Shown in pieces: positions 37,667 to 45,629 of a stretch of 64,000 nt of DNA. Position 1 is the stretch's first letter. Each line of letters opens with the position of its first letter. Source of the DNA: Pseudomonas sediminis (lineage in GTDB: Bacteria; Pseudomonadota; Gammaproteobacteria; Pseudomonadales; Pseudomonadaceae). The translations under genes were made by a program, and so were the position numbers. Location: positions 930,001 through 994,000 of the forward strand of contig NZ_NIQU01000001.1 of the NCBI RefSeq assembly GCF_002741105.1, read 5' to 3'. The notes beneath the pieces are model-generated. The model worked only from the letters and a program-made list of their open reading frames with translations. It had not been told where the DNA came from and did no database searches.

Positions 37667-38710
37667 TCAGTCGCCCTCGACCAGGGTCAAGGTTTCGCCG
37701 ACCAGCCGATCCAGCGCCTCGATCACCGGGCGCGGCTTGAGTTCGCGTAGGCAGTTGTAGTGGCCATAGCGGCAGGTACGCTCGAAACAAGGGCTGCACT
37801 CCAACCCCAGGCGAACAATCTCGACGCGATCAGCCAGCGGCGGGGTGAAACCTGGCGACGTGGAACCATAGACCGCCACTAGTGGACGGTTCAGCGCCGC
37901 TGCCACGTGCATCAGGCCGGAATCGTTGGACACCACGGCAGTGGCGGCCGACATCAGGTCGATGGCCTCAGCCAGGCTGGTCTGCCCTGACAGGTTGCTG
38001 ACTTCCTCACGCAGCCCTGGAATCAGGCGCATGCGAATGTCTTCGCCGACGGCATGATCGTTCTTCGAGCCGAACAGCCAGACCTGCCAACCCTCGCGGA
38101 TCTTGATCTCGGCCACCTTGGCGTAATGTTCGGCCGGCCAGCGCTTGGCCTCACCGAACTCCGCACCTGGGCACAGCGCCAGTACCGGACGATCCAGTGG
38201 CAGACCGAACTTGCTCAGGGCCGCTTCACGGCTGAACTCATCAATCTGCAAACGCGGCTGCGGATAAGGTTGCGGCAACGCAGCACCTGGCTCATGGGCC
38301 AGCGCCATGAAGCGCTCGATCATCAACGGATAGCGGTCTTTATCCAGCGTGCGGATATCGTTGAGCAGACCATAACGCATCTCGCCCTTCCAGCCGGTGC
38401 GCTTGGGGATGCCGGCGAACCAGGGCACCAAGGCGGACTTGAGCGAGTTAGGTAACAGGATCGCCTGGTCGTACTGGCCGACCAGCGACTTGCCGATGCG
38501 TCGACGCGTGGCTAGGTCGAGCACGCCGTGGCCCAGCGGCAGGCTCAGCGCGGCGCGCACCTCGGGCATACGCTCAAGGATTGGCCGGCTCCAGTCCGGC
38601 GCCAGCACGTCGATCTCGCACTCGGGATGGCGCTGCTTCAGGCACTGGAACAGCGTCTGCGCCATCACCATGTCGCCTACCCAGCTTGGCCCAACGATCA
38701 GTATCTTCAT
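37667..38710 (-). CDS. waaF: ADP-heptose:LPS heptosyltransferase II
   Basis: WaaF adds the second L,D-heptose to the inner core. The 347-residue GT9 protein begins MKILIVGPSWVGDMVMAQTLF. It has LALCPGAEFGEAKRWPAEHYA and VVSNDSGLMHVAAALNRPLVAVYGSTSP in the C-terminal domain. A GGAAAG ribosome site lies just upstream of ATG. It is the first gene of the waaFCGP operon. Confidence 0.97.
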   Translation of the reverse strand: MKILIVGPSWVGDMVMAQTLFQCLKQRHPECEIDVLAPDWSRPILERMPEVRAALSLPLGHGVLDLATRRRIGKSLVGQYDQAILLPNSLKSALVPWFAGIPKRTGWKGEMRYGLLNDIRTLDKDRYPLMIERFMALAHEPGAALPQPYPQPRLQIDEFSREAALSKFGLPLDRPVLALCPGAEFGEAKRWPAEHYAKVAEIKIREGWQVWLFGSKNDHAVGEDIRMRLIPGLREEVSNLSGQTSLAEAIDLMSAATAVVSNDSGLMHVAAALNRPLVAVYGSTSPGFTPPLADRVEIVRLGLECSPCFERTCRYGHYNCLRELKPRPVIEALDRLVGETLTLVEGD

Positions 38711-38728
38711 ATTCTTTCCAGAAACGAC

Positions 38729-38750
38729 CGGGGAGGCTTTCGCCTCCCCG
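38729..38750 (-). terminator. Hairpin after ilvE, ahead of waaF
   Basis: A nine-base-pair stem (38729-38737 with 38742-38750) closes a TTTC loop, 20 bases beyond the ilvE stop. The minus-strand sequence that follows contains only a short TTT run, so it is a moderate terminator candidate for ilvE; it overlaps the waaF promoter region. Confidence 0.6.
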
Positions 38751-38770
38751 TCGAGCCTTCGAGCAATCGC

Positions 38771-39694
38771 TTATTTGATCAGCGTACGCCATTCGGCGTG
38801 GCCACTGGTCTTGCCGGTGACCAGATCGAAATAAGCTTTCTGCAGCTTCTCGGTGACCGGGCCACGGCGACCAGCGCCGATCTTGCGGCCATCCACTTCG
38901 CGGATCGGCGTGACTTCAGCGGCAGTACCGGTGAAGAAAGCCTCGTCGGCGATATACACCTCATCGCGAGTGATGCGCTTCTCGACCACCTTGATGCCAT
39001 GCTCTTCAGCCAGGGTCAGGATGGTGCTGCGGGTGATGCCGTTGAGGCAGGAGGTCACTTCCGGGGTGTACACCACGCCGTCCTTGACCAGGAAGATGTT
39101 CTCGCCCGAGCCTTCGGCCACGTAGCCTTCCGGATCCAGCAGCATTGCTTCGTCGGCGCCACCGGATATGGCTTCCTGCAGGGCCAGCATCGAGTTGATG
39201 TAGTTGCCGTTGGCCTTGGCGCGGGTCATGGCGATGTTGACGTGGTGGCGGGTGTAGGAGCTGGTGCGCACCTTGATGCCGGCTTCCAGCGCTTCTTCAC
39301 CCATGTAGGCGCCCCAGTGCCAGGCAGCGACGATCACATGCACCTTCAGGCCAGCGGCGCGCAGGCCCATGCCTTCGCTACCGAAGAACACCATCGGGCG
39401 CAGGTAGGCGCTTTCCAGGCCGTTCTCACGCACGGCGGCGCGCTGGGCTTCGTTGATCTCTTCCTTGGTGAAAGGGATCTGCATGTTGAAGATGTGCGCA
39501 GAGTCGAACAGACGGTCGGTGTGCGCCTGCAGACGGAAGATCGCAGTGCCGTCCGGGGTGTTGTAGGCACGTACGCCTTCGAACACGCCCATGCCGTAGT
39601 GCAGGGTGTGGGTCAGCACATGGGTGTTGGCTTCGCGCCACGGCACCAGTTTGCCGTCGTACCAGATCACGCCATCACGGTCGGACATCGACAT
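38771..39694 (-). CDS. ilvE: Branched-chain-amino-acid aminotransferase
   Basis: IlvE is a PLP-dependent fold-type IV transaminase catalysing the last step of Leu, Ile and Val synthesis. The 307-residue protein contains HTLHYGMGVFEGVRAY near the N-terminus and AYLRPMVFFG in the small domain. The PLP Lys lies in ARAKANGNYINSMLA, and the EGSGENIFLVKDG and CLNGITRSTIL motifs follow. It starts at ATG 39694 after a GAGGAGCAGGC ribosome site. Confidence 0.98.
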   Translation of the reverse strand: MSMSDRDGVIWYDGKLVPWREANTHVLTHTLHYGMGVFEGVRAYNTPDGTAIFRLQAHTDRLFDSAHIFNMQIPFTKEEINEAQRAAVRENGLESAYLRPMVFFGSEGMGLRAAGLKVHVIVAAWHWGAYMGEEALEAGIKVRTSSYTRHHVNIAMTRAKANGNYINSMLALQEAISGGADEAMLLDPEGYVAEGSGENIFLVKDGVVYTPEVTSCLNGITRSTILTLAEEHGIKVVEKRITRDEVYIADEAFFTGTAAEVTPIREVDGRKIGAGRRGPVTEKLQKAYFDLVTGKTSGHAEWRTLIK

Positions 39695-39758
39695 CTTGCC
39701 TGCTCCTCAAATTCGCTTCACGGTTCGAACAATTAGGTGGGGCCGCAGCCCCCGTCAT

Positions 39759-42701
39759 TCAACTCAGTCCCAGCTCACGCCACAGGCGCATCACGGCGCG
39801 GCGCTCATCCTGAAACTGATCACCCGGCACCACCCCAGGCTGCTTCTGCAGCGCCTGGCGATGAGCGGCCGAGCGATAGATCTTGTAGACCTCGCGCAGC
39901 AAGGCGGCATCCTCGACGCCCATCAAACCCACCCGTTCCAGACCTTCCAGAATGCGAATGTTATCGGTGAACTCGAGTAGCTGCGGGTGTTGCCACGACC
40001 AGGCCAGAGCCGCGTATTGCACCATAAATTCGATATCGACGATACCACCGGCGTCCTGCTTCAGATCGAAGGAGGACGTGGCCTCGAAGGCATTCGGCGC
40101 CGTTCCGGCCGCGGTATTTTTGTTGCCAAGGTTGTCACGCATCTTCGCGCGCATCTCGCTGACCTCGACACGCAGCGCCTCGATATCGCGCTGGCGACCG
40201 AGCACCTCGGCGCGCACGCGAGCGAATTCGCCAGCCAGGCGCGAACATCCCACCAGCACCCGTGCGCGCACCAGCGCCTGATGTTCCCAGGTCCAGGCCT
40301 CGGTTTCCTGATAACGCTTAAAGGCGCCCAGCGAGCTGACCAGCAGCCCGGCTGCGCCCGATGGTCGCAGGCGCATATCGACCTCATACAACGCACCAGA
40401 GGTGGTCTGGGTGGTCAACAAATGAATAATGCGCTGGCCCAGACGGGTGAAGAACTGCGCACCATCGATGGGCTTGGCGCCATCGGTTTCGGCCTGCGGG
40501 TCACCGTCATGGATGAACACCAGATCCAGGTCCGAGCCATGGCCGAACTCCAGGCCGCCGACCTTGCCGTAACCGACAATGATGAAATCCGGATCGCACG
40601 GCGTGCCGTCGGCACGATACGGCCGGCCATGACGCTGCACCGTATGCTGCCAGGCCAGCGCCAGCACCTGATCGAGAATCGCCTCGGCCAGCCAGGTCAG
40701 ATAGTCCGACACCTTCATCAAGGGCAGCGTGCCGGCGATTTCCGATGCGGCCACGCGCAGGCTGTGAGCCAGCTTGAAGTGACGCAGCGCCTCCATCTGC
40801 TGCTCCAGGTCTTCCTCGGGAATACGGATCAGCCGCTCGCGCAGCTCGGCCGCCAGCTCCGGCGCCAGCGGCGGCGAATATAGCCGCCCTTCGTTGAGCA
40901 ACTCGTCGAGCAACAGCGGATAGCGGGCAATCTGCTCGGCGATCCACGGGCTACCCGCGCAAAGACTGATCAGCCGTTCCAGCGCCCCCGGGTTTTCGCT
41001 CAGCAACACCAGATAGGCCGAACGCCGTGCGACCTTTTCCACCAGCGGCAGCACCCGTTCCAGCACCAGATCCGGCTTGTCGTGCTCGACGGTCTGCGCC
41101 AGCAGACGCGGAATGAAGGCATCCAGACGCTCACGCCCCAGGCGCTGCATGGCGCGCACCTGTGGACCGTTGCGCAAATCGGCGAGACGTCGGCAAGCGG
41201 CCACGGCGTCAACGAAACCGGCCTCCAGCAGTTGCTGCGCGGCCGCCTCTTCGTCCAGCGCACCCTGCCAAAGCGGCAGCCACTCAGCGCCGATGCTGGC
41301 CTCGCCAGCATCCGATTCGTCTTCGTCAGGGTCGGCGATCACCTGCTGGAAATGCCATTCGATGCGGCCACGCCAATGCATCAGGCGCTCATGAAAACTC
41401 GCCCAGTCAGCGAAACCCATGATCGCAGCGACTCGCGCCTGATCCTGCGGGTCGGCCGGCAGCATCTGCGTCTGCCGATCACCAATGCCCTGCAGGGCGT
41501 GCTCGGCATAACGGAGGAACTCGTAGCCTTCCTTCATCTCCGCGACCACCGCTGGCGGCAGATAGCCCTGCCCCTCCAGCGTGGTGAGCACCTTGAGAAG
41601 CGGTCGCTGTTGCAGGCTGAGGTCGCGCCCACCGTGGATCAACTGAAACGCCTGGGCGATGAACTCGATCTCGCGAATACCACCGGCACCGAGCTTGATG
41701 TTCTCGCTCATGCCCTTGCGCCGTACTTCCTGCTGAATCAGCAGCTTCATCGCGCGCAGCGCCTCGATGGCGGAGAAATCCAGATAGCGGCGATAGACGA
41801 AGGGCCGCAGCATTTCCAGTAGCTCGGCACCCGCAGCCTGATCACCACCAACCACGCGCGCCTTGATCATGGCGTAGCGCTCCCAGTCTCGGCCCTGATC
41901 CTGGTAGTACTGCTCCAGTGCATTGAAGCTGAACACCAGCGCGCCGCTCGATCCATACGGGCGCAAACGCATGTCGGTACGGAACACGAAACCATCGACG
42001 GTGATCGCATCCAGCGCCTTGATCAGCCTCTGCCCCAGACGAATGAAGAACTCCTGATTATCCAGCGGGCGCTTCACGCCTTCGGTCTCACCCCCTTCCG
42101 GGTAGCCGAAGATCAGATCGATATCAGAGGAAAGATTCAGCTCGTGCGCGCCCAGCTTGCCCATGCCAAGGATGACCATGTGCTGCGGCTGGCCGCTGCG
42201 CCGCCCTACGGGCGTACCGAACTGCGTGCAATGGCGCGGGTAGAGCCAGTGATAGGCCAGATCGATGCAGGCATCGGCAAGATCGGACAAGTCGCGACAG
42301 GTTTCACCAAGCGCCGCCTGGCGACTGAAGTCGCGCCAGATAATGCGCAGTTGCTGGCGATTGCGAAAGCGTCGCAGACAGCGCCCGAGGGCATCCTCAT
42401 CGGCGCATTCGTTCAGTTGCACTTCCAGTTGCTGGCGCAACTCGCCCGGCGCCAGACTGCGTTCCAGCTCACCAGATTCCGCCAGGGCGACGAACATCTG
42501 CGGATCACGCTGCGCCTGTTCGGCGACGAAATCGCTCAGCGCCGAAACCTGCCGCCAGGCATCGCGGCGCTGTTGCGGCCAGCCAGCAACACGTTCAGCC
42601 AGCGCTTCGTGCTCGACCAAGGCGGTTTGCAGTGACTGCTCGGCACGTTCGGCCAGGGGAATAAGGGAAGGGGGCAACTCGACCAGCAACGGCAGGCTCA
42701 T
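39759..42701 (-). CDS. glnE: Bifunctional glutamine synthetase adenylyltransferase/deadenylase
   Basis: GlnE adenylylates and deadenylylates glutamine synthetase in response to PII and glutamine. The 980-residue protein has two nucleotidyltransferase domains. The N-terminal deadenylylase domain has LSSDIDLIFGYPEG and the C-terminal adenylyltransferase domain has GHGSDLDLVFIHDGD. Each is followed by a GlnD-PII-uridylyltransferase-type helical domain (MRLRPYGSSGALV; MRLRPSGAAGLLV). The length matches the family. Confidence 0.98.
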   Translation of the reverse strand: MSLPLLVELPPSLIPLAERAEQSLQTALVEHEALAERVAGWPQQRRDAWRQVSALSDFVAEQAQRDPQMFVALAESGELERSLAPGELRQQLEVQLNECADEDALGRCLRRFRNRQQLRIIWRDFSRQAALGETCRDLSDLADACIDLAYHWLYPRHCTQFGTPVGRRSGQPQHMVILGMGKLGAHELNLSSDIDLIFGYPEGGETEGVKRPLDNQEFFIRLGQRLIKALDAITVDGFVFRTDMRLRPYGSSGALVFSFNALEQYYQDQGRDWERYAMIKARVVGGDQAAGAELLEMLRPFVYRRYLDFSAIEALRAMKLLIQQEVRRKGMSENIKLGAGGIREIEFIAQAFQLIHGGRDLSLQQRPLLKVLTTLEGQGYLPPAVVAEMKEGYEFLRYAEHALQGIGDRQTQMLPADPQDQARVAAIMGFADWASFHERLMHWRGRIEWHFQQVIADPDEDESDAGEASIGAEWLPLWQGALDEEAAAQQLLEAGFVDAVAACRRLADLRNGPQVRAMQRLGRERLDAFIPRLLAQTVEHDKPDLVLERVLPLVEKVARRSAYLVLLSENPGALERLISLCAGSPWIAEQIARYPLLLDELLNEGRLYSPPLAPELAAELRERLIRIPEEDLEQQMEALRHFKLAHSLRVAASEIAGTLPLMKVSDYLTWLAEAILDQVLALAWQHTVQRHGRPYRADGTPCDPDFIIVGYGKVGGLEFGHGSDLDLVFIHDGDPQAETDGAKPIDGAQFFTRLGQRIIHLLTTQTTSGALYEVDMRLRPSGAAGLLVSSLGAFKRYQETEAWTWEHQALVRARVLVGCSRLAGEFARVRAEVLGRQRDIEALRVEVSEMRAKMRDNLGNKNTAAGTAPNAFEATSSFDLKQDAGGIVDIEFMVQYAALAWSWQHPQLLEFTDNIRILEGLERVGLMGVEDAALLREVYKIYRSAAHRQALQKQPGVVPGDQFQDERRAVMRLWRELGLS

Positions 42702-42791
42702 GGTCTATCCTTTTGGCGGACTGCCGGACGCACGGTGCAATCGCCCGCAGCCCCGCTCCAGCGGGGCACGCGCGGCCGGCGGTGCCGCGGA

Positions 42792-42820
42792 TTGTAGTTT
42801 TACTACGAAAGAATTGTATC
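42792..42820 (+). promoter_or_regulatory. Candidate aceE promoter
   Basis: TTGTAG at 42792-42797 and TGTATC at 42815-42820 are separated by 17 bases. The -35 hexamer overlaps the first palindromic operator at 42793-42807, the geometry expected for repression. The match is imperfect and the call is inferred. Confidence 0.4.
42793..42807. promoter_or_regulatory. Palindromic operator candidate 1 upstream of aceE
   Basis: TGTAGT-TTT-ACTACG forms an inverted repeat with one mismatch in the outermost pair. The same arms recur 53 bases downstream. The layout of 6-base arms and 3-base spacer resembles sites of FadR-subfamily GntR regulators, but the protein is not identified. Confidence 0.6.
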
Positions 42821-42845
42821 CAGAGGGCTGAATCCGTCGTCGAAA

Positions 42846-42860
42846 TGTAGTAAAACTACA
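42846..42860. promoter_or_regulatory. Palindromic operator candidate 2 upstream of aceE
   Basis: TGTAGT-AAA-ACTACA is a perfect inverted repeat with the same arms as the site at 42793. The two centres are 53 bases apart, about five helical turns, so two dimers would lie on nearly the same DNA face. It is 113 bases before the aceE start. Confidence 0.65.
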
Positions 42861-42972
42861 AGCGGCCGGTCCTACCCCCGGTAAATCCAAGAATTTCAAC
42901 TCGCCCGCCCAAAAAGCCGGTGAGACCCAACTGGCCTCCGATTCTGGAAGCCTTTCCGCCCTGGAGCAAGCC

Positions 42973-45618
42973 ATGCAAGACCTCGATCCGATCGAAACCC
43001 AGGAATGGCTGGACGCCCTTGAATCCGTCCTCGACCGTGAGGGTGAAGACCGTGCCCATTACCTGATGACCCGTCTGGGCGAGTTGGCCACCCGCAGCGG
43101 TGCGCAACTGCCCTACGCGATCACCACGCCTTACCGCAACAGCATCCCGGTAACCCATGAAGCTCGCATGCCCGGCGACCTGTTCATGGAGCGCCGTATC
43201 CGCTCGCTGGTGCGCTGGAACGCCCTGGCCATGGTGATGCGCACCAACCTGGACGACCCGGATCTGGGCGGCCACATCTCCAGCTTCGCCTCTTCCGCGA
43301 CGCTGTATGACATCGGTTTCAACTACTTCTTCCAGGCCCCGACCGAAGAACACGGTGGCGACCTGGTGTTCTATCAGGGCCACGCCAGCCCTGGCGTCTA
43401 CGCCCGCGCCTTCATGGAAGGTCGCGTCAGCGAAGACCAGATGAAAAACTTCCGTCGCGAAGTGGACGGCAAAGGTCTGTCGTCCTACCCGCACCCCTGG
43501 CTGATGCCGGACTTCTGGCAGTTCCCGACCGTATCCATGGGTCTGGGCCCGATCCAGGCGATCTACCAGGCGCGCTTCATGAAGTACCTGGAAGCGCGCG
43601 GTTTCATCCCGGCCGGCAAGCAGAAGGTCTGGTGCTTCATGGGCGACGGCGAGTGCGACGAGCCAGAATCCCTCGGTGCTATCTCCCTGGCTGGCCGCGA
43701 GAAGCTGGACAACCTGATCTTCGTCATCAACTGCAACCTGCAGCGCCTCGACGGCCCGGTTCGCGGCAACGGCAAGATCATTCAGGAGCTCGAAGGCGTA
43801 TTCCGCGGTGCCCAGTGGAACGTCAACAAGGTGGTCTGGGGTCGCTTCTGGGATCCGCTGTTCGCCAAGGACAAGGACGGCGCCCTGCAGCGTCGCATGG
43901 ACGAAGTGGTCGACGGTGAATACCAGAACTACAAGGCCAAAGATGGCGCCTACGTTCGCGAAAACTTCTTCAACACCCCGGAACTCAAGGAGATGGTCAA
44001 GGATCTCTCCGACGACGAGATCTGGAAGCTCAACCGTGGCGGCCACGACCCGTACAAAGTCTACGCGGCCTATCACCAGGCCGTGAACCACAGCGGCCAG
44101 CCGACCGTGATCCTGGCCAAGACCATCAAGGGCTACGGTACCGGCGCCGGTGAAGCGAAGAACACCGCGCACAACACCAAGAAGGTCGATGTCGACAGCC
44201 TGCGTCAGTTCCGCGACCGCTTCGATATCCCGGTCAAGGACGAAGACCTGGAAAACCTGCCGTTCGTGCGCCCGGAGCCGGGCAGCCCCGAGTACAAGTA
44301 CCTGCACGAGCGCCGCAACGCGCTGGGCGGTTTCGTACCTCAGCGTCGCCAGCAGAGCTTCAGCATCCCGACCCCGCCGCTGGATACCCTCAAGGCCATC
44401 CTCGACGGCTCGGGCGACCGCGAAATCTCCACCACCATGGCTTTCGTGCGCATCCTCGCGCAGTTGGTCAAGGACAAGGAACTCGGCCAGCGCATCGTTC
44501 CGATCATCCCGGACGAAGCCCGCACCTTCGGTATGGAAGGCATGTTCCGTCAGCTCGGCATCTACTCCTCGGTCGGTCAGCTGTACGAGCCGGTCGATAA
44601 AGACCAGGTGATGTTCTACAAAGAGGACAAGAAAGGTCAGATCCTCGAGGAAGGCATCAACGAAGCCGGCGCCATGAGCTCCTTCATCGCCGCCGGTACC
44701 TCGTACTCCTGCCACAACCAGCCGATGCTGCCGTTCTACATCTTCTACTCGATGTTCGGCTTCCAGCGTATCGGTGACCTGGCCTGGGCCGCTGGCGACA
44801 GCCGCACCCGTGGTTTCCTGATCGGCGGTACCGCCGGCCGTACTACCCTCAACGGTGAAGGCCTGCAGCACGAAGACGGTCACAGCCACATGCTGGCAGC
44901 AACCATCCCCAACTGCCGCACCTATGACCCGACCTACGGCTACGAGCTCGCGGTGATCATCCGCGAAGGCATTCGCCAGATGGCCGAAGAGCAGCAGGAC
45001 ATCTTCTACTACATCACCGTGATGAACGAGTCATACCAGCAGCCGGCCATGCCGCAAGGCGTGGAAGACGGCATCATCAAGGGCATGTACCTGCTCGAAG
45101 AGGACAAGAAGGAAGCCGCGCACCACGTGCAACTGCTGGGTTCCGGCACCATCCTGCGTGAAGTCGTCGAGGCGGCGAAGATCCTGCGCGACGAGTTCAA
45201 CATCGGCGCCGATGTGTGGAGCGTCACCAGCTTCAACGAACTGCGTCGCGACGGCCTGGCCGTGGAGCGCAGCAACCGCCTGCATCCGGGTCAGAAGCCC
45301 AAGCAGACCTACATCGAGCAGTGCCTGGGCGGCCGCAAGGGCCCGGTCATCGCCTCGACCGACTACATGAAACTGTTCGCCGAGCAGGTTCGTCAGTGGG
45401 TTCCGAGCAAGGAGTACAAGGTTCTGGGCACCGACGGCTTCGGCCGCAGCGACAGCCGCAAGCAGCTGCGCCACTTCTTCGAAGTGGATCGCAACTGGGT
45501 CGTGCTCGCCGCGCTGGAAGCCCTGGTAGACCGTGGCGAAATCGAAGCCAAGGTGCTGGCTGACGCCATCACCAAGTTCGGTATCGATGCCGACAAAGCC
45601 AACCCCCTGGACTGCTAA
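42973..45618 (+). CDS. aceE: Pyruvate dehydrogenase E1 component (homodimeric type)
   Basis: AceE is the TPP-dependent E1 subunit that decarboxylates pyruvate and passes the acetyl group to the lipoyl domains of E2. The 881-residue protein is of the homodimeric gammaproteobacterial type. The TPP-binding motif is GDGECDEPESLGAISLAGRE...NLIFVINCN, and YQGHASPGVYARAFMEGR and the EDGHSHMLAATIPNC segment are standard. A TGGAGCAAGCC ribosome site precedes ATG 42973. aceF follows after 11 bases, so the two form an operon, likely under the twin operators upstream. Confidence 0.98.
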   Translation: MQDLDPIETQEWLDALESVLDREGEDRAHYLMTRLGELATRSGAQLPYAITTPYRNSIPVTHEARMPGDLFMERRIRSLVRWNALAMVMRTNLDDPDLGGHISSFASSATLYDIGFNYFFQAPTEEHGGDLVFYQGHASPGVYARAFMEGRVSEDQMKNFRREVDGKGLSSYPHPWLMPDFWQFPTVSMGLGPIQAIYQARFMKYLEARGFIPAGKQKVWCFMGDGECDEPESLGAISLAGREKLDNLIFVINCNLQRLDGPVRGNGKIIQELEGVFRGAQWNVNKVVWGRFWDPLFAKDKDGALQRRMDEVVDGEYQNYKAKDGAYVRENFFNTPELKEMVKDLSDDEIWKLNRGGHDPYKVYAAYHQAVNHSGQPTVILAKTIKGYGTGAGEAKNTAHNTKKVDVDSLRQFRDRFDIPVKDEDLENLPFVRPEPGSPEYKYLHERRNALGGFVPQRRQQSFSIPTPPLDTLKAILDGSGDREISTTMAFVRILAQLVKDKELGQRIVPIIPDEARTFGMEGMFRQLGIYSSVGQLYEPVDKDQVMFYKEDKKGQILEEGINEAGAMSSFIAAGTSYSCHNQPMLPFYIFYSMFGFQRIGDLAWAAGDSRTRGFLIGGTAGRTTLNGEGLQHEDGHSHMLAATIPNCRTYDPTYGYELAVIIREGIRQMAEEQQDIFYYITVMNESYQQPAMPQGVEDGIIKGMYLLEEDKKEAAHHVQLLGSGTILREVVEAAKILRDEFNIGADVWSVTSFNELRRDGLAVERSNRLHPGQKPKQTYIEQCLGGRKGPVIASTDYMKLFAEQVRQWVPSKEYKVLGTDGFGRSDSRKQLRHFFEVDRNWVVLAALEALVDRGEIEAKVLADAITKFGIDADKANPLDC

Positions 45619-45629
45619 GGAGCGTAGCG

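Noticed and set aside
42856..44889. 677-codon minus-strand frame opposite aceE
   Set aside because: It is a shadow of the aceE reading frame and covers the aceE control region and operators.
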